NCBI GenBank assembly: GCA_947095585.1
Contig: OX352763.1
Span: 61,103,016-61,167,015 of the forward strand
DNA length: 64,000 nucleotides
Source: Nephrocerus scutellatus
Taxonomy: Eukaryota > Arthropoda > Insecta > Diptera > Pipunculidae
Direction: 5' to 3'
Shown here piece after piece: positions 52,419 to 64,000 of the stretch; the stretch's first letter is position 1; every line of letters begins with the position of its first letter. A model generated the notes under the pieces. The model was not told the DNA's origin. It was given only the letters and a program-made list of their open reading frames with translations, and did not search any database. Position numbers and translations under genes: made by a program.

Positions 52419-55400
52419 TTAAGTTTTAATATCCTTTATATGATATGTATCAATATGAGTGCCGTCCTTGTCTACCAGTTTGAACGCAACATTTCCTACT
52501 GGTTCTTTAATGAATGCCATTTTAAATTTTGGTGCAATTTTTGCAGAAAACCTCTGGATGGCTGAACTCTGACAAAAGTTTTTCACAAACACCTGCTGCC
52601 CTGTGTAAAACTTACGAGGATGACTGCGTAAGTTGTACCTATCTGAATGGTTTTTATTAGCTTTTTGAAGATTTTCAAGTACTGTCTTTTGCGCTAAAGT
52701 CAGCTTATCGGAATTATAAAGGTGAATCTCTCTATCGTCTAAACTCGCGCAGTAACCCATAATGAGATCCATCCGAAATGTAATGCTGACCAAAAACCAT
52801 AAAGTAAGGCGAACGATCGGTACTTGCATGGGTAACATTCCGCAACGCAGATGCAATGACGTGAACATGCGCATCCCATGTTGTGTGATCTTCCTGAATG
52901 TATGATCTGATGGCGGACAAGATGCTTCTGTTCTCGCGTTCCGAGGCGTTCGCTTGCGGCGAGTACTTCGGAGTCAACATGTGCTTGATGCCATGTTTGC
53001 TCAGAAAATCACGAAATAATTTGGAAGTAAATTGTTTACCATTGTCACTCAAGATTCGCTCAGGGACCGAATAAACGTTAATAACTCGATTTTCTAAAAA
53101 TTTAATTACATTTATAGTAGTAGCATCCCGCATCGGTTCGAGCAGAACAAAGCGACTAAATTGGTCTAAAACAACAAAAAGATAGGTATTACCTTGTTTT
53201 GAACGTGGATAAGGACCCATAAAGTCTATGTATAAGTGTTGAAAAGCTCTACTGACTTCAATGTATTTCCCCATCGGTGGGCGAGTTATGATATTTGCTG
53301 GTTTGCTAGCCTTGCATATCGAACAATTCATTATGAATTTATGGACGTGTACAGCCATTTTAGGCCAATGATAGTACCGGCGTAAAACTTCTAAAGTTTT
53401 ACGGATTCCCAAATGTGAAGCTTTGGGCGGAGAGTGAATTCTTTCAAGTAGAATTGGGATAAGTGATTTTGGGACATAAACTTTCCAAGAAGGGATATCG
53501 GAAAATAAATCGGATTCCGGTGTCGTCCGAATCAAGATCTTATCGTTATCTATTCTAAGATTTGACTTAATCTCGCCTTTTGACTGAATAAGTTCCTTTT
53601 GGGTGAGGTATTCAGGGTCTTGAAAATAAATAGCATCCGAATCTGGGTGTAACGGTATAACCTCCTCGCCAACATTCAAGGACAATACCTCAACTCGCCT
53701 TGAGAGGGCATCTGCTACGACATTGTCTTTTCCCTTGCGGTATTCAATCGAGAAGTTGAAACCCTGAAGTTTGAGACTCCACCGCGCGAGCCGTCCAGAA
53801 AGCTCCTTCTGTCCCATGAACCATTTCAAGCTCGCGTGGTCGGTAATGATTGTAAAAGGATAACCCTCCACGTATTGCCGAAATTTCACGACGTTTAGTA
53901 CAGCCGCATAACACTCCAGCTCTGTAACGCTATAATTTCGCTGCGCTGCGTTAAGTTTCTGGGAGACAAAAGCGATGGGGCGTTTATCGCCACTGACAGA
54001 TCGTTGAAACAACACAGCACCTATACCAGTCATGGAGGCGTCGCACTGAATGAAAAAGGGCTGGGTCCAATCGGGATTACACAGGACGGGGGCTGAGGTA
54101 AGGGATAACTTCAACTTCTCGAACTATTCCTGGACCTTGTCATTCCATTCAAACTTTCGGTTCTTCTTTAGAAGATTGGTAAGAGGCGTTGTCAAATCTG
54201 CGTAACTTCGGATAAAACGTCTGTACCAACCAGCCATGCCCAGAAACCTTCGTAATTGACGAACGGAATTAGGGACAGGGTAAGAGGTTATTGCGGATAT
54301 TTTGGAATCATCCAATTTTAGTACACCATCTCCGACGATGTAACCCAAATAACGAATCTCTTTAAGGAGAAATTTGCTCTTCTCTATATTTATGGTAAAG
54401 CCCGCTCTCTTCAATAAGTCAGCCACCTTACTCAACAACTCGAGGTGTTCTTCGAATGTCTTAGCGGCTATCAGGAGATCATCGAGATAAACGAAAACCT
54501 GTGTGTGCAACTCGTGAGGAATCACTCGATGCATTAACCTACACATTGTCTGTGGCGCATTGCAAAGACCGAAAGGCATAACGGTGAATTGGTATAATGG
54601 GCGTCCCGGAACTGTGAAAGCTGTCTTATCCCTTGACCCCTCATCCAACGGAATCTGCCAAAAGGCGTCCTTCAAATCCAGACTTGATATAAATCGGGTC
54701 TTATTAAGACGTCCTAGCAAACCGTCTATGAGAGGCAAAGGGTAAGCATCCTTCACCGGAACCGCATTCACCTTCTTTGCATCCAAGCACAGTCGAACTC
54801 TACCATCCGATTTGCGTACCTTTGTGATTGGTGAACTCCATGAACTTGCACTTTCCTCAATGACCCCTAGTGAGAGCATTCGATCAAGCTCCTTCCCAAT
54901 CTCAGCTTCAACAGCCGGGGACACAGCATAAAACCGTTGTTTGATAGGTTTAGCATCGCCCACGTCAATAACGTGTTTTAATAATTGTGTTCGCCCTAAT
55001 CCAAGGATAACTGACGACGGAAAACGTTGCTTGACTATCTCTAACTGTTCCTGCTGAGACGGAGTTAGCTTATGTAAATGAGAATCAACGTCGATGTTGG
55101 TGGTATTTGATATAGTAAGAGAAGAACAAATTCGGGAGGGAGTAGACAAGACGAAATTAGCCGAATCACGAACAATTTTCAAGTGGAATAATTTCCAAAA
55201 GTCAATACCAAGGTACAATGACTGTTTAAGATTCGGCGCTAAATGCAAGGTAACAAAAGTAGTTTGGCCCGCGAACATCACAGGTACTTGTATGTGGCCT
55301 ATGATTTGTTCAGAGTGGCCGTTTGCTGTTCTAATCGTGCACGGAAAATGCCGGAAATTAACGGTCAGATTCTTTAAAAACTCTTCGCAATTTTTACCCA

Positions 55401-55620
55401 AAATAGAAACGTTGGCACCACTGTCTAATAACCCAAAAACTCTTTTGCCTAAAATTTCCACTTCAGCATAGGGACGATCATCGAATGAATCAGTTAACAA
55501 TGATTCAGAAATTTGAGATTTAAGCTCTTTCCTGCGTTGGAAATAACGAATGGAACGTAAATTACGTTCTCCCCTGTTAGAACTTTTGGATAGATAGTTT
55601 TGGATATCGTATATTTTAAG
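52419..55620 (-). pseudogene. pol: Ulysses-like gypsy pol, copy 2
   Basis: Protein content as copy 1, but broken: a TAG at about 54126-54124 after NDKVQE separates protease-RT (55500-54124) from RNase H-integrase (54114-52732), and an 8-bp deletion at about 52745 shifts the frame before the C-terminal domain (52874-52419). Active-site motifs DSGA, YLDD and the integrase D, D, E are still readable. Confidence 0.85.
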
Positions 55621-55642
55621 GAGCTATTACTTTTAGTAATAT

Positions 55643-56450
55643 TTATTTCGGGTTTGAAGGAAACCTTCCGTTCCTGTTTTGGTTCGATCGATGTCTGTTG
55701 TCTGTTCGTTGTGCTTGATGGTTGGAGTTAAGCTTCCGCATTGGATTGCTTGCGCTTACCCCCTCCTTCAAGTTTCCCTGAACTAGGCAGCAATGGGTAC
55801 ACGATTTCTTTAGAACTTCAGGAGCACCACAACCGAAACAAAACGTATGTAGTATACGATGGTTGCAGTCTTTAAAGTAGTGACCTGATTGGAGGCAATT
55901 CCAACAATGGTTCACCTTCGACTGGGAAGTACTCGAAAAGGGTGATGCTGATCGAACTGCCTGGCTGTGATGCAGCGGCATATCTTTTCCTGAACCATAT
56001 GGGTCCTGATAATTTATTCTATTAGAGTTGGGATAGAAACCCGAGTGATCATGAGACTCTATTGGATTAACATTAGAATGACCCTGGTCTGAAACGTAAC
56101 TCGCTGTTGTGTTAACTGGTTGAAACCTAGGATAATTAGTATTGTAGTTAACGTCAGTAAACTTCGGATCCGATAAAATTTGGAGTTCATGCGCATATTT
56201 TCGAGACTCAACGGCTATTTCTGGTAAAATTCGATTACGGGCCCAAGTATCCTCGTATGCCATGCATTCGTGTAGTGTTACGAACTGTGTAACTGCAAGT
56301 CGGTCCTGTAGACCTGGTCGCATATTTTGGGTAAGAATGAAAATGAGTTCCGAGTCTGGCATAGGAGTTACCATTTGCAGGGACGTTGATAGAACTGAAT
56401 TATAGAACTCGATAAACTTTTCATTCGGTCGCTGTTTCTTCGATTCTATA
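55643..56450 (-). pseudogene. gag: Ulysses-like gag C-terminal half, copy 2
   Basis: As 39764-40571, with a few substitutions. The two Cys/His units and the frameshift heptamer (55649-55655) are kept. Confidence 0.85.
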
Positions 56451-56454
56451 ACAC

Positions 56455-57043
56455 TGTAAAGGTATGTTTACTCGTCGTGTAATGGTAAGACTAACGATGT
56501 AAGGTTGTAATGTAAAAACCAAGCCGTTGGACAAACTATGTTGGTGTGGTTTCGCTAAGCAGTAAGCTGCAACCAGCGGCTTTGCAAAGTAGGATCAGAA
56601 TCCACTGCAAGGCGTGTGAGAAGTAAAAGATACGCTCTTTTCGGGTGTATGTTTAACTCTGTTATTATTTATTCTGTAAAATCTACTTCTTTTATACTAA
56701 TTCTAACAATGTAAATTTCTTATCTACTAATAGAAAATATGTATGTAACTAATGCAGTGCATCGTCATCGATGCACTTGAAATAGTTTCGTTATGTACAA
56801 TAGTGTGCTCATTATTGATGCACTTGAAATGCTAATGCTATAGTAGGGCACGATGCAAATGCTCTACTTGTTGTGTATGAATCATAGTGCACCGTGTCGG
56901 TGCTTGCCGAACACGTGTGCTTTGTTTATGTTGTGATGTAATTTATTGTTTTGTGAATGTTAATGATTGTGTGTGGTGTTTGTATTGACATTTGGTTTGT
57001 GTTTATTTGGGTGGTGTGTATCAATTGTGGATATACACTACAA
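56455..57043 (-). mobile_element. Nested solo LTR (589 bp) in gag, copy 2
   Basis: A single LTR, TGTAGTG...CCTTTACA on the minus strand, flanked by ACAC at 56451-56454 and 57044-57047. It is at the same site as the LTR-primer site-LTR form in the other two copies. Confidence 0.9.
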
Positions 57044-57047
57044 CACG

Positions 57048-58160
57048 TCGTATTTCCAAATCGGTTCGTCTCTCAGCGAACCTTTTTGTCAGCTCATTTT
57101 TCAAAAATGCCCATTCAACGTTACCATACCGTTGGATGAAATCCCAATACCAGTCTGCTGCGATGCCACGGACGAAGTAACTCATGTCATTAGCAATTTG
57201 CTGCAAATGAATTCGGTTAGTAAACGCTTGGTGCTCCAACATGCGAATAAATTTTTTTACCGGCGTGCCCGTCAATGAACTGTCAAATGATATGGGCCAT
57301 TTTGTTGGGTCACGCTGAAGAGGATTAAAGATTGGTGGATGGTACAACTGATCTGGATTCAGCACTGAACAGTTGCCAGACTGTTTATTATTTGACAACG
57401 ACCTCCCCACCGGTGGGAACAACAAATTATATTGGGTCTGGTCTACGCTTGGTTGTTTTACCATTGCCGGAACAGTCTTTGAACTCGTTACAACAGGATC
57501 TACTCTCTCTGAAGAGGCTCCCTGAACTGCACCATTCAAGTTATTAGGCATTATAGGCTCATTGCTATAATTAGGAGAGCTAGTGTGATGCTCTAATTGT
57601 CGTACTTGTGACTGGTCTGTCTGATCTGTATCAGAAATGTCGGACCCTTCCCTGTCGTCCTGTTCAATGCCGTCACCAGAATGAGTATGCCCTTCAGTAC
57701 CAATATCCAAAGACTTAAACTGAGTGATAGACTCATTTAAATCCTTGTTTTCCTGATTGACATTAGTGATAAATTCAATCATTTGATCACATTTGTCGTT
57801 GAGTTCAGCGACCACAGTTTCCACTGCCTTTGAATACCTAATCCTTTGCAACCGCCCGTGAATATGTAACAAGCGTGAATGAAATATATCAAACTGTATA
57901 TTTGCCTTATCGCTACGCAAGACTAATAAATTTTGAATTTCAGCGTAGATGGAACGAAATTTCCACGAAATCTTACTGACTTAACCCCTAGGGTTTTTCT
58001 GGGCAGGATGTGGAGGTCTATTTGGTGCTAACACCGGATGCTCCTTCTCGTTTTCTAATCGCTTAATGAGCTCATTAAGTTTAGTTAATGGATCACCAGA
58101 AATGTTTCGGACCAGACATTCCAATTCAAACTCATCGTTAGACAAATGGTCCGGATTCAT
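57048..58160 (-). pseudogene. gag: Ulysses-like gag N-terminal half, copy 2
   Basis: Start MNP at 58160. A private stop TAA at 57983-57981 (GAA elsewhere) interrupts it. From 57920 the frame is open to the nested LTR. It has a few extra codons near 57570 (the ATTAGGAGAGCTAGT stretch) that the other copies lack. Confidence 0.85.
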
Positions 58161-59154
58161 CTTGGTATTTTGTAAAGGACTACTCCAGAAAGATTAAAAA
58201 AAAATTAAGTCAGCTATGATTGGTAACGCGTGTCACACCTGAGAGACTAAGACACCCATGCAATTGTTTAATTACAAGAACCTGATGAAAATTTTTCTTT
58301 TCAACAAAAAAAAATTCGTTAAATATAAACTTGTTGTTTTGTAAATTATACTTCTTAGTTACACACCTAAAGGTGTCAAAACTGTTTCCAATAACAAATT
58401 TTCCGGTTACGATTAGCACTCTATAACGAGCAAAAGTTAAAAAAAACTAATATTGTAGATAATTTGGTATGTGGTGCGGATGAGGCGGGACCCCAGATTT
58501 AGAAGACATGCCTGTGCCGACGTTAATTATGTTGAACGATTAGGAACAATACTCAATAAAACTACGACATTTAGCTGATAATCAATGACGATATCTATTC
58601 AAACCCATAATGGAGGGGATAAGATACGTAAACAAACCAGTAATGCAAAATGCTAACGATCAACAGAAAGCAAAACCCGAATTAGTAATTCAAAGGAACC
58701 ACCGCGCTAACATTTAGCCAAGAGTCCGAATGTTGGTCAAGTCCTGCTTAAGCCGATCGTTAACATTACCAAAGGGAGATATGAATGGGGAAATATAGCA
58801 AAAAAAAAAATAAACAGACAATTTATGTTCAGCTGAAACCAACAAAAATTGTTCAGAAGTCCATAAGAAATCAACTGAGACTTGATTATAAATCAAACGA
58901 AAATATCCGGATATCAACCGAGACTCAATCGACAGTCACCAAGAAGAATCTCCAAGAATCAACTGAAAATCATCTCAAAATCAACCAAGTCACATTTGTA
59001 AGTCAAACGAAAATATTCGGAAAACAACTGAGACTCAATTAAAAGTTAACAAGGAATATGCCTAGAAATCAACTTGAAATCAACTGGCATTGAAACTAAA
59101 TCGACATATACGACATAATTCGAATACTAAACCGTAATCACCATTGGGCGCCAC
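58161..59154 (-). other. Ulysses-like 5' leader and primer site, copy 2
   Basis: As 46744-47737. The Lys-type primer site is at 59153-59144. No gene seen. Confidence 0.75.
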
Positions 59155-61239
59155 TGTAACGACCACCATTTAAAATGGTGGCGTTAGCAGATTGCGATGT
59201 GCAGAGGTTCAGGCGGTCAAATGCTCCGGCTAAGCACTCAGGGATACGGGCGGGGTTTAAGAACTTGCACAAGGCCTGTTTTAGACCGCAGGATGAGGAA
59301 AGGACGGGGATAAAGGGGATGTTCAACTAACGGGCAGCAACTAACGCGAACATGTACTCGTCATCCGGGGAAGTGGGTCACCCACACCACAATATCAAAC
59401 CCTTTAGACTCCCATTGTAGGGGCAGGAAGGAAAAAGAAAATAATGCAAAGTGACTTCATACAAGTTATGCTTTATTTAGCGAAAAAAAAACAGAAAAAA
59501 AAAATAAAATTATTTCTAATAAAAAAAAAGGTATTAATATTATGAGTATTAAAAAAAACTGCCTATATATATATATAATATAAGTATATACGCATAAATA
59601 ATCTGTAAATATATAAATAAATAAAAATAATAAAGTAAAAAAAAAACCTTATGCGGCGCCGCTAGTGATGCCGTTGGAGCGTTGGGTTTTTTTTTCTTAT
59701 GATGATGCTGCGTCGGTTGATGAGGTTTCCATCATCTGCTAACACACACAAACAGCGAGTTGAATGAGCATACTCCGTACATTCTCTCACCAACTTGAAA
59801 TATCGAAGTTTCTGTTCAGCTATTCAAAGCTGCCTTTTGTTCACTACGCAGTGGTTTTGCCAACTGTAATTCTGTTAAACGGATCTCCAAAGATCTCTCC
59901 TCACAACCACTCAAACCAACAATCGGGAACACCCACTGGTACAGTCTAACACCACCGCTAATATAGCCACCGAATTCGACGACCCGCACACCGCTACTCG
60001 TTGTTAAGGCCAGAGAAGTATTATTACGGCAATGCGAACACTTCCACTAGGAATACCACTATTTTTGTTTAGCTTCGAAGGTTTCATGCAGATTTCGGTT
60101 ATAGAGACCTGTTTAGCCCACATATGCTGGAATGCTGATGGCTTCGATGAAATTCGATGATGCGTTAAAAGCAAAATCTTATGGATTTATATACATAACA
60201 ATGTCTTATGTATCTTTATATACTTTATTAATGATAATTTTTCCTGCGCGACGACGACGATGAGCGATGCACTAAGCACTGTGATAGTTTACCCACCACA
60301 ACAACAACAACAAATTGAACAATTTAAAGAAGACGGTTCCAGCGGCGGCGACGATGACGATAATCACAGCAACCAATCACTACCCAAACACACGCAGAGA
60401 AAACTCGGCCACTTCGATTTCTTTTGCGTCTATTTCTAGACTCACGAATATTGCCAATTTAAATGATAACGGGCATAAAATGATCGGTCTGAAGACGAGA
60501 CAGCGTACTTCTCGAACAGCAAACACTCAGCGGCCGGCTGTGGAATTTTTCTAATAAATGCAAATTATTTAATTAGCTACGGACGATATTTGTTTTTATT
60601 CTTAATAGAAATTAGACACTCTTCAAGTGGTTGCCTTTTGATGGCCTAACGTCTACCATAATTCAGATTGTCAACGTTACCACTTGGTATATATAATATA
60701 TGCACTTGAAATACCGCCACAATCGAAATTGAACTAACAGTACCGCGTATGGCAATGCAATCCACCAAATGCGTCAACAGTCTCGCGACGACGCGACGTA
60801 ATCCAGCACAGGCGACAGCCAAAAAAAAAAAAAAACTTTGCGACCACTCACGTTGAAGACTCGGTACCCACTCCTCTCACTCCAATCTGTGCATGTCAAT
60901 ATTATATGTCCATATAATCTCAATAATCTCAATACTAATATAACAAATCATAATATTTATAGAATATATTAAGTACTCAGAGAGAAAATTTTATTAAAAT
61001 ACACAGAGAGAAAACCTAAGTATAGAATATTTATATGTAATATAGAAAACATATAGTTCATACAATCATATACTCGTATTTTATACTGCTGCGCATTTTT
61101 TTTTTTTTAATCATAAATTATTTATATTTATTGATTAAGTTATATTTACCTTAAAATTCAATAGGAAAAACCCCGACAACTTCTCTATTCCTTCCTTTCC
61201 ACAACGATCTTATTGTAAAAAAAAACCCCGCTAACAACA
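59155..61239 (-). repeat. Ulysses-like LTR3 (2085 bp)
   Basis: Same ends as LTR1 and LTR2 and nearly identical to LTR2. The shorter length is mostly a deletion of about 17 bp in the AT-rich part near 61138. It is followed by uninterrupted BEL-2. Confidence 0.9.
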
Positions 61240-62328
61240 CTGCATGAGTGACTCAACTTGCATGAGTGACTCAATCACTCAGAACGTCCATCGTCACACT
61301 ACCAATCCTGAACCAGAATACTAGTGATGTGTCAACTCGAGTTCATAAACCGGTTCAAACCGAGTTGTATTTACATCAAACCGAGTTGGCGAAACCGAAA
61401 GAACGAACCAACAAATGTAATGCCAAAACTGCATTGAAAAACCGAGTTGAACAGACGACCGAGTTGTATTTACATCAAACCGAGTTGGCGAAACCGAAAG
61501 AACGAACCAACAAATGTAATGCCAAAACTGCATTGAACAACCGAGTTGAACAGACGATTCGGTTTGGTTGGTAAGGATCGTTCAACACATATTCTTTTTG
61601 AACAGTCTTTATCAAATCCAAGGGAGCCTCCTGTCATCGATCAATTCTTAAGGTTCATTGAAAAACGTTTCCAGTCGTTAGAGGGAACCAACACTGCAGG
61701 CCCTAGGTCAGCAACATCAGTTGTTTCAATAAGTAAGCAAGATACCTGCATCGCATGCAAACAAAAGCATCGACTTTACTACTGCAATGCCTTCAAGAAG
61801 TTGAGTCAACTTGAGCGTTTTAATTTTGTGAAAAGAAACAACCTCTGCATCAATTGCTTGCAATCTGGGCATGGGTCGGCTAGATGTTCTGCTCGGAGCT
61901 GTTTCAAGTGCAACCAAAAGCATCCAACCATGTTACACCTACAGTCAGATTATAAACATAAAGGAGAAACTGCTACAGCTGTGAACTCAACTACTGATGT
62001 ATCAACACCTAAAGATAATTCAGTGACATTAGCAGCTTGTGATGACCATTATAACCGCAGTTATACACTCTTGGGCACCGCAATAGTAAAACTGGTAACC
62101 AATGAAGGGAACGAACTTGAATGCCATGCTCTCTTAGACTCTGGATCTCAAGTGAACATAATACCGGAGCGAACTATCAAATGTCTTAAGGCGGCCACAA
62201 GCTTCGACAAGATGGTCATTCAAGGAATTGGACAAGGGAAGCGAGAATCAACTCGAAGAATAAACATTAAGCTACTCTCCAAACTAAACGGATTCGACAC
62301 AAGGTTGGAAGCCTTTATCCTACCTTAA
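61240..62328 (+). pseudogene. pol: BEL-2 gag knuckles and protease, right flank of the array
   Basis: Same as 33922-35036, including the 99-bp repeat pair at 61360-61557, three zinc knuckles and DSGS. The shared TAA after EAFILP is present here too. Confidence 0.85.
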
Positions 62329-64000
62329 ATCGTTCCGCCACAACCATCACAGAATCTTGCTATTGACAAATGGCCCATTCCCAAAAATATCAAGCTTGCT
62401 GATCCACAGTTTAACGCACCAGGAAAAATTGACCTATTATTTGGAGCGGACAATCTACCTACGCTACAAAATACAGTTTTTGGATGGATAGTCATGGGTA
62501 GGGCTGGAAATGGTCGACTGAATTCAGCAACTTGTGGTATTAACTGTGTCACTGATGAAATGAAGACTAGTCAGTTAATTGAAAGGTTTTGGAAATTGGA
62601 AGAATTAGGCCCGCTGGAAGCCAATACAACAGTCTCCGAGAAGCAATGTGAACTTCAGTTTAACCAGTCAGTTAAAAGGGACGAAAAAGGTCGCTTTATT
62701 GCAGGACTACCATTCAAGGATAATCCAAAATGTCTGGGTGAATCCAAGCAGATCGCTCTAAATCCATTTGTTGCTATGGCAAAAAGGTTTTCCAGAGACC
62801 AGCAGCTAAAGACTCAATATTCTAAGTTCATGGAGGAGTACCTCGCACTGAGCCACATGAAGGAATTGAACTTACATAACATTCCGTCACCGCACTCTTT
62901 TCTGCCACACCACTGCGTCCTAAGGCCTGAAAGCAGCTCCACTAAACTGCGAGTAGTCTTCAATGCATCAAGCACAACTTCCACCGGGTATTCTCTCAAC
63001 GACCTACTGCATACAGGGCCGACTGTGCAAAGTGACTTGTTCGCCATTTTATTACGTTTTCGCCTACCAAGATTTGTCTTCACCACTGATATTGAAAAAA
63101 TTTACCGGCAAATCCTTATTCAACAAGAGGATCAAAAATATCAATTGATCCTGTGGAGAAACCACCCGCAGGAGACCATGCGATGTTATCAGTTATCAAC
63201 AGTCACATACGGAACCAGATCTGCTCGATACCTAGCCACAAAGTGTCTGCAGCGATTGGGACAAGAAAATATCACAACTCATCCACTCGGATCACAGACG
63301 TTGGTTAAAAAAATTTCTACGTTGATGACGGCATGACGGGATCCGACAGTCTTGCAAGCGCTAAGGAAATGCAGCGACAATTAAATACAATTTTAAGAGG
63401 AGCTGGATTCAACTTGCGAAAATGGTGTGCAAATCATCCACAACTGTTGGAAGGAATTTCGCCAGAGGATAAGGATCTGGACTTCGATTCAAGGGTAGAA
63501 AATACCATCAAAACCTTGGGTTTATCTTGGCTGACTAAATCGGACCAATTCCGCGTAAGGGCGACTTGGAATAACAACGACCGTGTCACTAAACGAATCG
63601 TAAGCTCAGATCTGGCTCGTTTGTTCGATCCACTTGGACTCATGGCTCCAGTGGTCCATTGGTCACGGCAAAAATATTTGCACAGAATCTCTGGGAACTT
63701 AAGTTGCAATGGGATGAAGCTCTTCCAATAGAATTGCAAAGCAAATGGACATCGTTCCGCAACAGTTTGAAACTACTTGATAACGTTCGTGTTCCTCGCC
63801 ACGTCTTTGAGCATGAAGTTCCAAAACAATACAGATACACACTTTCGCTGACGCTTCTGAGAAGGCTTATGGTGCAGTGGTCTACCTGCGGTCTATCAAC
63901 AAAAAAGGAAGAGTCTTCGTCCGATTACTTTGTGCAAAATCCAGAGTTGCTCCACTTCAACATCAAACTATACTTCGCCTGGAGCTGTGTGCAGTGCTAT
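62329..64000 (+). pseudogene. pol: BEL-2 reverse transcriptase and start of RNase H, uninterrupted
   Basis: RT as in copy 1 but with CGA instead of TGA at about 63594, so the frame 63333-63731 reads through FDPLGLMAPVVHWS. Past 63757, where copies 1 and 2 are cut, BEL coding continues: PRHVFEHEVPKQ, then in a shifted frame HTFADASEKAYGAVVYLRS and RLLCAKSRVAPL, the RNase H start, running off the window. RT catalytic YVDD is present except that its surrounding frame is shifted by the A run. One private change is DIEKIY preceded by VFTT instead of VITT. Confidence 0.85.

Larger units (their letters stand above)
31819..64000. repeat. Compound tandem array: Ulysses-like gypsy plus BEL-2 piece
   Basis: Order: LTR1 31819-33921, BEL piece 33922-36464, gypsy internal 36465-47737 (with a 4-kb duplication), LTR2 47738-49836, BEL piece 49837-52352, gypsy internal 52353-59154, LTR3 59155-61239, BEL sequence 61240-64000. 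The LTR2-to-LTR3 period is 11417 bp. The BEL/gypsy junction is the same in units 1 and 2 (GTTC then GTTTATTTTCAG). Unit 3 continues as uninterrupted BEL-2 past that point, so it is the probable original right flank. Confidence 0.85.

Noticed and set aside
1..64000. Host genes or tRNA genes between elements
   Set aside because: All long frames match retroelement proteins, and no cloverleaf-like sequence or A/B box pair stood out in the gaps.

Overview
The window looks like heterochromatic, transposon-dense DNA of a brachyceran fly (Drosophila-like or tephritid-like). The evidence is AT-rich sequence and the element families present: BEL/Pao, roo-like BEL with an env gene, 412/mdg1-like and Ulysses-like Ty3/gypsy, jockey, CR1 and RTE-type LINEs. 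I found no host protein-coding gene, tRNA, rRNA or CRISPR array. Family names come from motif recognition, not database searches, so they are clade-level calls. Nearly every reading frame is damaged.

Layout. 1-863: endonuclease end of a CR1-like LINE (-). 946-8537: nearly full-length BEL/Pao element (-), called BEL-1, with two LTRs, a four-unit tandem repeat in its leader and a 487-bp duplication in RT. 8542-17637: a 412/mdg1-like element (+) with three small ORFs before gag; its 5' LTR is interrupted at 8965-11349 by a 5'-truncated jockey LINE (-) with a 13-bp target duplication. 17738-18430: about 120-bp tandem repeats. 18431-20486: unassigned AT-rich DNA holding a second jockey copy (+) with an 11-bp target duplication. 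20487-25394: 3' half of a roo-like BEL element (-) with a baculovirus-F-type env relic. 25395-30400: a CR1-like LINE (-) split by an RTE-like LINE (+, 26188-29179).

30430-64000: a second BEL/Pao element (+), called BEL-2, interrupted in gag by a tandem array built from a Ulysses-like gypsy element (-) with 2.1-kb LTRs and a tRNA-Lys-type primer site. The array order is LTR1, BEL piece, gypsy internal, LTR2, BEL piece, gypsy internal, LTR3, BEL continuing. The repeat unit is about 11.4 kb. The first gypsy internal region also carries a diverged 4-kb direct duplication. Inside every gypsy gag lies the LTR of yet another gypsy family, either as a solo LTR or as LTR-primer site-LTR.

Nothing here acts as a cellular pathway. 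The frames are retroelement gag, pol and env relics in nested order. The best-preserved gene is the 1029-codon gypsy pol at 36531-39620. The most unusual features are the compound BEL/gypsy array, the myristoylation-like small membrane ORF of the 412-like element, the -1 frameshift heptamer at the gypsy gag-pol overlap and the hairpin-bearing leader repeats of BEL-1.
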